Source: Novosphingobium percolationis (lineage in GTDB: Bacteria; Pseudomonadota; Alphaproteobacteria; Sphingomonadales; Sphingomonadaceae). From it: a stretch of DNA of 64,000 bases. The stretch spans positions 372,001 to 436,000 of the forward strand of contig NZ_JAILYM010000004.1 of the NCBI RefSeq assembly GCF_020179425.1, read 5' to 3'. The notes below the pieces were generated by a model, which had not been told where the DNA came from, did not search any database, and saw only the letters and a program-made list of their open reading frames with translations. The translations under genes were made by a program, and so were the position numbers. Below, piece after piece: positions 55,468-64,000 of the stretch; position 1 is the stretch's first letter; each line of letters starts with the position of its first letter.

Positions 55468-56880
55468 TCAGGCCAGCCTCCGCAGCGTCAGCCGCAGTCC
55501 GTCGCGGGGCTTGGGGATGGGCCAGGCCTGCCACAACGGTGCATACCCGGGCGTCGCTTCAAGCCGATAGCGCGAAAGGATCTGCGCGACCAGCACTTTG
55601 GTCTGCATCGCCGCAAAGTGCAGCCCCAGGCACATGTGCGCGCCGCCGCCGAAGGGCACCCATGCGTACTTGTGCCGCGCCGCCACCTTGTCCGGCGTGA
55701 AACGCAAGGGATCGAACCTGTCCGGATCGGGCCACAGCACAGGATCGGCGTGGACGGCGGCCGGGCTGATGCCCACGCCCGTGCCCGCCGGAATGCGGTG
55801 GCCGTGAAAGGTGAAGTCGCGCAGCGCGCGGCGGGGCATGGCCGGGACCGGCGGCATGATGCGCAGCGCTTCCTTGAAGGCCATGTCGCACAACTCCAGC
55901 TTGCCGAGATCCTCGTAGGCGAGCGGGCGGCCTGCCCCGCCCGTCACGGCCAGGGCTTCGGCGCGCAGCCTGTCCTGCCATTCGGGCGCGTGCGCAAGAT
56001 GCCAGGCAAGCGTGGTGAACGAACTGGTGATGGTGTCGTGCGCGGCCATCATCAGGAAGATCATGTGATCGACGACCACGTCTTCGGGCAAGAGGCTGCC
56101 GTCTTCGCGGCGGGCGAGCGCGAACTGGCTGAACATGTCCTGCCCCGGCTGCTCGCGTCGTTCACGCACCAGCTGGGTGAAGTATTCGACCATCAGCTTG
56201 CGCCCGGCAACGCCCCGGCCCATCGCGGTGAAGGGCAGCGGCCGCCGGATCGGCGCGACCGAAGCCTGCACCATGTCGACGAAGGCCTTGTTCAGCCGGT
56301 CGGCCTCGGGCCCCAGCGGAAGCCCCAGGAAGCTGACGGCGGCGGTCTGCAGGGTCAGCGCCTTGATCAGATCGTAGAAGCGCACCTGCGTGACGTCTTC
56401 CTTGCCCCAGGCTTCGACGCCGTGCGCGATCTGTTCGTTCAGCTGGCCGCAGTAGGCCCGCATCGGCTCGGGCTTGAACGCGATCGACAGGGCGCGCCGG
56501 TCGATGCGGTGCGCTTCGTGGTCCATCAGCATCAGGCCGCGCGGGAACAGCAGGTTGAGGATAGGCCCCCACCCCTGCTCGTTCGAGAACAGCTTGTCGC
56601 GGTCGAACAGCACCAGTTCGTTGGCATCAGGACCGACCAAGGTGACGCCACGCCGCCCGAAGCTCTTCGTGCGGTACACCGGCCCGTACTTGGCCAGCAT
56701 CTCCTGCCCGAACCGCGTCGGATCGGCGAGCTGGCGGAAGGTCGTGCCGACGATCGGCCGGCCGTCCTCGCCGGGAATGGCGTCGAGCGCACCATCGCCG
56801 GGGTGGCGCGTCCAGTGGGGATTGCCGCGCTCGGACTGGACGGTCACGTCGGTGAAACTGCGGGCGGGAACGCTCGCCAT
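55468..56880 (-). CDS. Cytochrome P450
   Basis: 470 residues. I-helix oxygen-activating motif MMAAHDTITS, K-helix EALR (ExxR), and heme loop FGGGAHMCLGLHFA with the Cys thiolate ligand. No membrane anchor, so a soluble class needing separate ferredoxin and reductase, which are not nearby. Bacterial-type substrate unknown; terpenes, sterols or fatty acids are candidates. It is last in the minus-strand run mrp - molybdo-subunit - hemH - P450, 72 nt after hemH, so it sits next to the enzyme that makes its heme. Confidence 0.95.
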   Translation of the reverse strand: MASVPARSFTDVTVQSERGNPHWTRHPGDGALDAIPGEDGRPIVGTTFRQLADPTRFGQEMLAKYGPVYRTKSFGRRGVTLVGPDANELVLFDRDKLFSNEQGWGPILNLLFPRGLMLMDHEAHRIDRRALSIAFKPEPMRAYCGQLNEQIAHGVEAWGKEDVTQVRFYDLIKALTLQTAAVSFLGLPLGPEADRLNKAFVDMVQASVAPIRRPLPFTAMGRGVAGRKLMVEYFTQLVRERREQPGQDMFSQFALARREDGSLLPEDVVVDHMIFLMMAAHDTITSSFTTLAWHLAHAPEWQDRLRAEALAVTGGAGRPLAYEDLGKLELCDMAFKEALRIMPPVPAMPRRALRDFTFHGHRIPAGTGVGISPAAVHADPVLWPDPDRFDPLRFTPDKVAARHKYAWVPFGGGAHMCLGLHFAAMQTKVLVAQILSRYRLEATPGYAPLWQAWPIPKPRDGLRLTLRRLA

Positions 56881-56952
56881 CGATATTCTCCCGGGATTTT
56901 TGCTTGCCCCATTGATGACACGAATGTCAGCACAGGCAAGACCCGGAAGATT

Positions 56953-57987
56953 TCAGATCCAGCCCGACAGTTCGCGCCGCACCAGCGCCTCGATCAGATC
57001 GATGCCGGCCTCGCCCGCATTGAGACAGCCCAGCGCGGCGAAGTCCGTGCCGCCCGCAGCGAGAAAGTCGTCCCGGCCGCGAATCGCCAGTTCCTCCAGC
57101 GTCTCGAGACAGTCGGCAGAAAAGCCCGGCGCGGCGATGGCCACGCGCTTCGTGCCCTTTTTCGCCTCTTGCGCCAGCACCACGTCGGTCGCCGGCTCCA
57201 GCCACTTCGCCTTGCCAAACCGCGACTGGAAGGTGGTTTCCACGCGCAAGGCGGGATGACTCTGCGCGAAACGCCCGGCCAGCAGGCGTGAGGTCTTGCG
57301 GCAGTGGCAATGGTAGGGATCGCCCAGGTGCAGCGTGCGCTCGGGCATCCCATGATAGCTCAGCAGCAGCAGTTCGGGCGTGAAGGAGAGCGCACCGATC
57401 TGGCGCGACAAGTCAGCATGAAGCGCGCCGATCGCGGCGGGATCGTCGTGGTAGGGCGGCAGCGTGCGCAGCGCGGGAAGGCGACGGCGGGCCTTGATCC
57501 AGTCGGCCACGGCATCGAGCGCGCTGGCAGTCGTCGCGCCCGAATATTGCGGATAGAGCGGGGCAACGAGAATGCGCTCGCACCCGGCTTCGAGCAGCGC
57601 GTCGAGTTCCTTGCCCATCTCAGGGTTCTGGTAGCGCATGGCGTGGCGCACGATCACGCCGTCGCCCAGCCGCGCCTGAAGCCCCCGCGCCTGCGCCGCC
57701 GTGATCGCCGCGAGCGGGGAACCTTCCGGCGTCCAAACCTGCTCATAGGCGTGCGCGCTCTTCTTCGGGCGCGTGTTCAGGATGATCCCGCGCAGGATCG
57801 GCTGCCATATCAGCGCCGGAATTTCGACTACGCGCTTGTCGGACAGGAATTCGCCCAGATAGCGCTTCACCGACTTGGCATCCGGCGCATCGGGCGTGCC
57901 GAGGTTGACCAGCAGCACGCCGACCTTGCCGGTGCGGATCGGCGGGTGGTCGGCGGGACGGCCGTCGGTAGTGGGCGAATCGGTCAT
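56953..57987 (-). CDS. hemH: Ferrochelatase
   Basis: 344 residues. Inserts Fe2+ into protoporphyrin IX, last step of heme synthesis. GVLLVNLGTPDAPDAKSVKRYLGEFLSD opens the domain; catalytic His in LLSYHGMPERTL and the C-terminal PGFSADCLETLEEL glutamate motif are present. The start ATG overlaps the stop of the molybdopterin subunit gene by one base. P450 follows downstream. Confidence 0.97.
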   Translation of the reverse strand: MTDSPTTDGRPADHPPIRTGKVGVLLVNLGTPDAPDAKSVKRYLGEFLSDKRVVEIPALIWQPILRGIILNTRPKKSAHAYEQVWTPEGSPLAAITAAQARGLQARLGDGVIVRHAMRYQNPEMGKELDALLEAGCERILVAPLYPQYSGATTASALDAVADWIKARRRLPALRTLPPYHDDPAAIGALHADLSRQIGALSFTPELLLLSYHGMPERTLHLGDPYHCHCRKTSRLLAGRFAQSHPALRVETTFQSRFGKAKWLEPATDVVLAQEAKKGTKRVAIAAPGFSADCLETLEELAIRGRDDFLAAGGTDFAALGCLNAGEAGIDLIEALVRRELSGWI

Positions 57988-60272
57988 CAGAAACCTTCGG
58001 AAAGGAGGGGCAGGCGGCGCAGGCGCACGCCGGTGGCCGAGAACAAAGCGTTGGCAATGGCGGGCGGGGTCGCCACCATGCCGAGTTCGCCAGGGTCGAA
58101 CGGCTGCTCTCCCGAATCGGCAAAGACAACATCGACCTTGGGGCAATCGGCGAGCAGCGGCAGCCCCAGTTGCGACAGGCGGCCCGACAGCGGCAGGCCC
58201 GCGGCATGGGCGGTGCTGCCGCCGATCGCGTGGGCAAGGCCGAACAGCAAGCCGCCCTCGATCTGCTGGCGGGCCAGTTCCACGTTCACGATGCGGCCGA
58301 TGTCGGCATAGGCGGACAACTGGTCGACGCGGATAGCGCCCTCTTCCTGCCGTGCGGTGGCGACCACCGCGATGAAGCCGCTACGCAAGCCTTCGGGCGC
58401 GGCGAGGTCCATGCGCTGGCAGGCGATGCCTTGCCCCGAGGCATCGGCACCACCACCCCACATCGCCAGCCTCGCCACACCTTGCAGGCAGGCGACAAGG
58501 CGCGGCTGGCCCGACAGCATTGCCACGCGGAACGATAGTGGCTCAGCACCCGCGAAATGCGCGCATTCATCGACGAAGCTTTCGACCATGAACGCGGTAT
58601 AGCCCAGTGCGCCGCCGCGCATCCGCGCCGTGGGCAGCGGCAGATCGAGCGGCACGTGATCGACCGCCTTTTCGGGGATGGCGTAAAGCGGCAGCGCGCC
58701 TTCGCAGGCCAGCGGATCGGCCTTGCCGTGCGCCGCGTCTTGCGCTGCCTGCGCACTGGTTTCATCGAGCAGGCGCGTACCCCATTCGATCGCGCTGGCG
58801 GGCAGCGCCATGCGCGTGCGCCAGCCCAGCAGGCGCTGCTTGTCCGGGCTCATCGCGGCGGAAAGCTGCGCCGAAACCGGCGTGCGCGGGTATCCGGCAA
58901 GCGATTCCTGCCAGCGCGACCACATGAGCTGGACCGGGCGGTTCAAGGTCTTGGCAATCGCGGCGGCCTGCGATGCTACGCGCACGTCGAGCCGGGCATC
59001 GAAGCTGCCGCCGGCGTGGAGCGGATAGACCACGGTGTCGCGCAAGCGGACACCCGCCGCGCGGGCTGCGGCGCGGCGGGCGAGGTCCGGGGCCTGCGTC
59101 GCCAGCCAGATTTCCAGCCGCCCCTCTTCCAGCCGCGCGGTGCAGGTGGCGGTTTCGAGCGGCGCGTGGAGCGCAGGCTCGACATCATAACGCGCAGACA
59201 GGCTGGGCTTGGCCAGCAGCGCATCGGGATCCCCCTCGGCCGCAATGCGCACCTTGGCGCCCTTGTGCAGCGCCGTGTCGATGCGCGCTTCGAGCGCTGC
59301 ACTGTCGGCGATGCGGCCCGCCGCCTTGAAGCGGGGGTCCATTGCCTTGAGTGCCTTGTCGGCGGCGTGCCAGGTGGTACCCGCCGCCGCCAGCCAGCGC
59401 CTGGCATGGACCACGCCGACAAGGCCCTTCACATCGGCCGCCGCGGCCTTGTCGTAGCTTGCCAGCACGCTGTCGCCCTGCGGCCCGTGCGCGATCGCGG
59501 CAAAGACCATGCCCGGCAGGCGCACGTCGCCTGCGAAAACGAAGCTGCCATCGACCTTGGCCGGAAGATCGAGCCGGGGGTAGGCGGGCCTTGCGCCATC
59601 GGGAAAGGAACCGGGCTTCTCGCGCGCGGGTTCGGCCCGCAGTACCGGCGGGTCGGGCGGATCGAAGCGCGCTGCCGCTTGCGTCAGCCGCACGAAGCCC
59701 AGCCGCTGCCTGCCGTTGAAGATCGCGTGGTCGCGCGCCTCCAGCGTTTCCCAGCCGACGCCCCACTGGTCCGCCGCCGCCATCGACAGCACCGCCCGCA
59801 CCGCCGCTGCCGCTTCGCGCAACGGTGCCTCGAACGCGGCGAGCGCGGTGCCTTCGGCGGTGATCTGGAACGGTTCACGCTCGGCATGAAGCCGCGCCAG
59901 CGTGCCCTCGGGGCTATCGGCCAGCGAGGGCGCCAGCGGCATCCAGAGCGGGGCCCATCGCGCCGCCAGCACGGCATCGCCATAGACCGGGCTGACCGGC
60001 GCGGGTTCCACGCCAACGCGCTTCCAGTCCGCGCCCATCTCCACCGCCACGATCTGCGCGGCCAAGGTGGTGACGCCCTGCCCCATCTCGCAGAACGGCA
60101 CCGCGACGCTGACATCGCCATTGCGCGCCAGCCGGATGAAGCTGTCGAAGATGCGCTCGCCCTCGCCCGCGACGAGCGCGCCCGCGTAGTGGCGCGGGAC
60201 CAGCCGGAACGCCAGCAGCAGGCCACCGCCCGCGCCAGCGCCGATCAGCAGTCCGCGCCGGGTAAGCCGCAT
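57987..60272 (-). CDS. Molybdopterin-binding subunit of a xanthine dehydrogenase-family hydroxylase (IorB-like)
   Basis: 761 residues. A twin-arginine signal (MRLTRRGLLIGAGAGGGLLLAF) indicates folded export with cofactor. Then FCEMGQGVTTLAAQIVAVEMGADW (Mo-cofactor contacts), ARMRGGALGYTAFMVESFVDECA and the end GELGMVATPPAIANALFSATGVRLRRLP, with the catalytic-type Glu, follow the isoquinoline 1-oxidoreductase/aldehyde dehydrogenase beta subunit. The partner [2Fe-2S] alpha subunit is not in the window. The gene begins 4 nt after mrp and overlaps hemH. Confidence 0.9.
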   Translation of the reverse strand: MRLTRRGLLIGAGAGGGLLLAFRLVPRHYAGALVAGEGERIFDSFIRLARNGDVSVAVPFCEMGQGVTTLAAQIVAVEMGADWKRVGVEPAPVSPVYGDAVLAARWAPLWMPLAPSLADSPEGTLARLHAEREPFQITAEGTALAAFEAPLREAAAAVRAVLSMAAADQWGVGWETLEARDHAIFNGRQRLGFVRLTQAAARFDPPDPPVLRAEPAREKPGSFPDGARPAYPRLDLPAKVDGSFVFAGDVRLPGMVFAAIAHGPQGDSVLASYDKAAAADVKGLVGVVHARRWLAAAGTTWHAADKALKAMDPRFKAAGRIADSAALEARIDTALHKGAKVRIAAEGDPDALLAKPSLSARYDVEPALHAPLETATCTARLEEGRLEIWLATQAPDLARRAAARAAGVRLRDTVVYPLHAGGSFDARLDVRVASQAAAIAKTLNRPVQLMWSRWQESLAGYPRTPVSAQLSAAMSPDKQRLLGWRTRMALPASAIEWGTRLLDETSAQAAQDAAHGKADPLACEGALPLYAIPEKAVDHVPLDLPLPTARMRGGALGYTAFMVESFVDECAHFAGAEPLSFRVAMLSGQPRLVACLQGVARLAMWGGGADASGQGIACQRMDLAAPEGLRSGFIAVVATARQEEGAIRVDQLSAYADIGRIVNVELARQQIEGGLLFGLAHAIGGSTAHAAGLPLSGRLSQLGLPLLADCPKVDVVFADSGEQPFDPGELGMVATPPAIANALFSATGVRLRRLPLLSEGF

Positions 60273-60276
60273 CGCC

Positions 60277-61245
<969 letters not shown>

Positions 61246-61415
61246 GCCCGCTCCTGTCCTTCCGGCCGCGTCCCGGCCTTTCGGGCAGTCCCCTAGCAGA
61301 GGAATTTTGGGAGCGAGACACTGTTTTTCGCGTGCAGGGTTCCTATAACGGACGGCATGATGGATTTCGGCGGAGACGGCGCAAGGCTTAGCCCTTGCCG
61401 GGGAGCAGTGGCGCG

Positions 61416-62552
61416 ATGACCGGCAAGAAGAGCCCATGGGGCAATCCCGGCGGGGAAGGCGAAGCAACGCAGGGCAGTGCAAACCCGCCCGAAGACCGTG
61501 GCGCAGGCCCGGACGAACCGCGCACGCCGCCACAGGCGCCGCCGGCGGAAGGACCGCGCAATCCCTGGCTGCCCCCCGCCTCGGGCGAGCCACGCAAGGC
61601 CCCCGGCATCGAAGAGCTGTTCCGCCGCCGCAACGGTGGCGGGAACGGGGGCGGCGGCGCAGGCGGCCCCGGCGGGCGCGGCCCTTCGTTCCGCCTGCCG
61701 CAGCGCCCCGACGGCAAATCGTGGGTGCCGATCGGCGTCGCTGCTTTCGTGGCTCTGTGGCTGGGCACGTCGATGGTCCACCGCATCGCCCCGCAGGAAC
61801 AGGGCATCGTCACCACCTTTGGCTCCTATTCGCGCACGCTCCATCCGGGCATGGCGCTGACCCTGCCCTGGCCGGTCCAGTCGGTGCGGGTGAAGGACGT
61901 GACCTCGATCCGGCGCGAATCCATCCCCGAGGGCGAGGGCGAGAAGCTGATGCTGACCGCCGACCAGAACCTGGTCGATCTCACCTACCTGGTGCGCTGG
62001 AACATCAAGGACCTGAAGCTCTATTCGTTCCAGCTGGCCGAGCCCGACCAGACCGTGCGCGAAGTGGCTGAGGCCGCAATGCGCGCCTCGATCGCCGAAG
62101 TGACGCTGAACGATGCGATGGGCTCCGGCCGCGCCACGATCGAACAGAACGTGCGCGAGCGGATGCAGCGCGTGCTCGATGCGTATCGCTCGGGCGTTAA
62201 GATCCAGGGCGTCGAGATCAAGAAGACCGACCCGCCGACCAAGGTGGTCGATGCCTTCAAGGAAGTGCTCGCCGCGCAGCAGGACGCGCAGAGCGAGGTC
62301 AACCGCGCGCAGGCCTGGGCCCAGCAGCTGACCGCGCGCGCGCAGGGCGAGGCCGCCGCCTTCGACAAGGTCTACGAGCAGTACAAGCTCTCCCCCGAAG
62401 TGACCCGCCGCCGCATGTATTACGAAACGATGGAACGCGTGCTGAGCCAGACCGACAAGGTTATCGTCGAGACGCCGGGCGTGCAGTCCTACCTCCCGCT
62501 GCCCGAGATCAAACGCCGCCCTGCCGACGCCACCGCCGAGGAGGGCCGCTGA
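61416..62552 (+). CDS. hflK: HflK, membrane regulator of FtsH protease
   Basis: 378 residues. A Gly/Pro-rich cytoplasmic leader (~1-95), one membrane helix (~105-125, WVPIGVAAFVALWLG) and the SPFH domain from IAPQEQGIVTTFGSYSRTLHPGMALTLPWPVQ on. With HflC it forms a cage on the inner membrane around FtsH. GGGAG precedes the ATG by about 10 nt. hflC follows after 1 nt. Confidence 0.97.
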   Translation: MTGKKSPWGNPGGEGEATQGSANPPEDRGAGPDEPRTPPQAPPAEGPRNPWLPPASGEPRKAPGIEELFRRRNGGGNGGGGAGGPGGRGPSFRLPQRPDGKSWVPIGVAAFVALWLGTSMVHRIAPQEQGIVTTFGSYSRTLHPGMALTLPWPVQSVRVKDVTSIRRESIPEGEGEKLMLTADQNLVDLTYLVRWNIKDLKLYSFQLAEPDQTVREVAEAAMRASIAEVTLNDAMGSGRATIEQNVRERMQRVLDAYRSGVKIQGVEIKKTDPPTKVVDAFKEVLAAQQDAQSEVNRAQAWAQQLTARAQGEAAAFDKVYEQYKLSPEVTRRRMYYETMERVLSQTDKVIVETPGVQSYLPLPEIKRRPADATAEEGR

Positions 62553-62553
62553 G

Positions 62554-63405
62554 ATGAACCCCATCGAACGCATCTGGGCCGACCACAAGCTGTCCCTCGC
62601 CGTCGCCGTGGTGGCGCTGTTCGGGGCCTTCTCCAGCCTTCTCGTCGTGCCAGAAACGCAGCAGGCGCTGATCGTCCGGCTGGGCGATCCGCAGCGCGTG
62701 ATCAACCGCTTCCGCCCCAATGCCGATTTCGGGCAGACCGGCGCAGGCCTGTCGTGGCGCATTCCGTTCCTCGAAACGGTGGTCTGGGTCGACAAGCGCG
62801 TGCTCGATGTCGACATGGAGCGCCAGCAGGTGACCAGCGCCGACCAGCGCCGTCTCGAAGTCGACGCCTATGCCCGCTTCCGCGTGATCGACCCGGTCAA
62901 GATGTACGAGACCGCCGGCACGGTCGAGCGCGTGTCCGAACAGCTCCAGCCGATCCTCAATTCGGTGCTGCGCCAGGAACTGGGCAAGCGCACGTTCGCC
63001 AGCCTGCTCACCGCCGATCGGGGCCAGGCCATGGCCAACATCCGCAAGGGGCTGGACAAGGAAGCGCGCGAATATGGCGCACAGGTGATCGACGTGCGCA
63101 TCAAGCGGGCGGACCTGCCCGATGGCGCCCCCCTTGAATCCGCCTTCACCCGCATGGCAACCGCCCGCCAGCAGGAAGCCGCAACGATCCGCGCGCAGGG
63201 CCAGAAGAACGCGCAGATCATCCGTGCGCAGGCCGAAGCCGATGCCTCGCGCACCTATGCCGACAGCTTCGGCAAGGATCCGTCGTTCTACGATTTCTAT
63301 CGCGCGATGCAGAGCTATGACACGACGTTTGCGCAAAAGGGGTCCAGCACGTCGATCGTGCTGTCGCCCGACAACCAGTACCTGAGGCAATTCCGCGGAA
63401 AGTGA
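62554..63405 (+). CDS. hflC: HflC, partner of HflK
   Basis: 283 residues. One N-terminal membrane helix (LSLAVAVVALFGAFSSLLVV), then the SPFH domain QQALIVRLGDPQRVI and the coiled coil FTRMATARQQEAATIRAQGQ. The pairing with hflK and the downstream degP gene forms a membrane and periplasm quality-control cluster. Confidence 0.97.
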   Translation: MNPIERIWADHKLSLAVAVVALFGAFSSLLVVPETQQALIVRLGDPQRVINRFRPNADFGQTGAGLSWRIPFLETVVWVDKRVLDVDMERQQVTSADQRRLEVDAYARFRVIDPVKMYETAGTVERVSEQLQPILNSVLRQELGKRTFASLLTADRGQAMANIRKGLDKEAREYGAQVIDVRIKRADLPDGAPLESAFTRMATARQQEAATIRAQGQKNAQIIRAQAEADASRTYADSFGKDPSFYDFYRAMQSYDTTFAQKGSSTSIVLSPDNQYLRQFRGK

Positions 63406-63425
63406 CAGGAACGCGCCCATTCAAA

Positions 63426-63462
63426 CCCCGTTCATGCGACGAAGCGTGAATCGCCGACGGGG
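63426..63462 (+). other. Hairpin between hflC and degP
   Basis: CCCCG (63426-63430) and CGGGG (63458-63462) bracket an inner stem TTCATGC / GCGTGAA (63431-63437 and 63444-63450, one G:U) with a 6-nt loop. No U-tract; it may be a partial terminator or mRNA processing point. Confidence 0.3.
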
Positions 63463-63515
63463 ACCGGGCGCGGTCAGCACCGTCGCCAACGCATAGGACA
63501 AGAGGAACGAGCCAC

Positions 63516-64000
63516 GTGCGATATGCTTATGGAGTAACTACGGCGCTGCTCCTTGCCGGCAGCGCGGCGACCCTGGTGACCGGCTTTCCGGCCGGGGCCC
63601 AGGTGGCGCAAAACGATTCATCGCAGATGCAGACGGTGCCGCGCGCGGGCGCGCCCGCCAGCTTCGCCGACCTGACGCAACAGCTCCAGCCGGCCGTGGT
63701 CAACATTTCGACCCGACAGCGGGTGAAGGTCGCGCCCAACAACCCCTTCGCGGGCACGCCCTTCGGCGACTTGTTCGGCGGCCAGCAGCAGGGCAACCCG
63801 CAAACGCGCGAGGCGCAGTCGCTGGGCTCGGGCTTCGTGATCTCGGCCGATGGCTACATCGTGACCAACAACCACGTGATCACCGCCGACGGTCAGGGCG
63901 AGGTCGAATCGATCACCGTCACCATGACCGACGGCACCGACTATCCCGCCAAGCTCATCGGCCGCGATGCCGCCTCGGACCTCGCGGTCCTGAAGATCAC
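63516..64000 (+). CDS. degP: DegP/HtrA-type periplasmic serine protease (3' end outside window)
   Basis: First ~161 residues only. Starts GTG with AGAGGAA upstream: a signal peptide (MRYAYGVTTALLLAGSAATL...PAGAQ) then SFADLTQQLQPAVVNISTRQRVKV, the LA-loop with NPFAGTPFGDLFGG, LGSGFVISADGYIVTNNHVI with the catalytic His, and LIGRDAASDLAVLKI with the catalytic Asp. The Ser and PDZ domains lie beyond the end. It degrades or refolds periplasmic proteins. It follows hflKC by 110 nt. Confidence 0.95.
   Translation, partial: MRYAYGVTTALLLAGSAATLVTGFPAGAQVAQNDSSQMQTVPRAGAPASFADLTQQLQPAVVNISTRQRVKVAPNNPFAGTPFGDLFGGQQQGNPQTREAQSLGSGFVISADGYIVTNNHVITADGQGEVESITVTMTDGTDYPAKLIGRDAASDLAVLKI

Overview
The window is a dense, GC-rich stretch of a bacterial chromosome. 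It has short intergenic gaps, many GTG/TTG starts, ATGA-type stop/start overlaps and no plasmid, phage or insertion-sequence gene. Gene content and local order point to an alphaproteobacterium of the Sphingomonadales, probably Novosphingobium or a close relative. The main pointers are dnaA downstream of rpsT, methionine synthase split into two genes under an ArsR-methyltransferase regulator, a ThiS-ThiG fusion, a PabB-PabC fusion, YdcH- and DUF1244-type small proteins, and CCCCTCCCG/CGGGAGGGG palindromic repeats between genes. The genus is inferred, not proven.

Left part (1-10.9 kb): the 3' end of a secreted RTX protein, tRNA-Gly(GCC), a thioredoxin/TPR co-chaperone with a Lon-N domain protein, a membrane SPFH protein, a YdcH-like small protein, RecQ, an NTF2-like protein, a DUF3592-like protein, a CPA2 antiporter, an unrecognised small protein and fumarase FumC. 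At 10.95-13.36 kb lies a GMC oxidoreductase fused to an aldo/keto reductase.

Methionine/SAM block (13.35-19.05 kb, minus strand): an ArsR-methyltransferase regulator (SahR type), metF, metH N-part and metH C-part in one operon. A perfect 9-bp-arm palindrome lies at its promoter. Next come two small lipoproteins, then a coupled minus-strand operon pabBC - aminotransferase - rluA-type - arfB, with a HerA-like ATPase divergent from it.

25.4-33.4 kb: a three-gene operon of a five-EF-hand periplasmic protein with a Met/His-rich insert, an OmpR-type regulator and its histidine kinase; a VOC protein; divergent aminopeptidase P and oligopeptidase B; and a thioesterase. 33.3-48.2 kb: two GGDEF cyclases, alanine dehydrogenase divergent from an Lrp/AsnC regulator, FtsK, a ThiE-like protein, YggS, pyruvate kinase, DUF1244, an OafA-type acyltransferase, an HPP protein and a PfkB-type kinase.

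48.2-55.4 kb: a glycosyltransferase, rplM-rpsI with a terminator, heme A synthase, a MerC-domain protein behind a Zur-like palindrome, the ThiS-ThiG fusion, palindromic repeats, dnaA and rpsT. 55.4-64 kb: a minus-strand operon mrp - molybdopterin oxidase subunit - hemH - cytochrome P450, built around Fe-S, Mo and heme. Divergent from it is hflK-hflC-degP, the membrane protein quality-control set; degP runs off the window end.

No CRISPR array, rRNA, integrase or transposase was seen. The best candidates for new biology are the GMC-AKR fusion, the SahR operon with its operator, the EF-hand/Met-His two-component operon with a direct-repeat box, the P450/ferrochelatase/Mrp/Mo operon and the internal ThiS tail in the ThiS-ThiG fusion.
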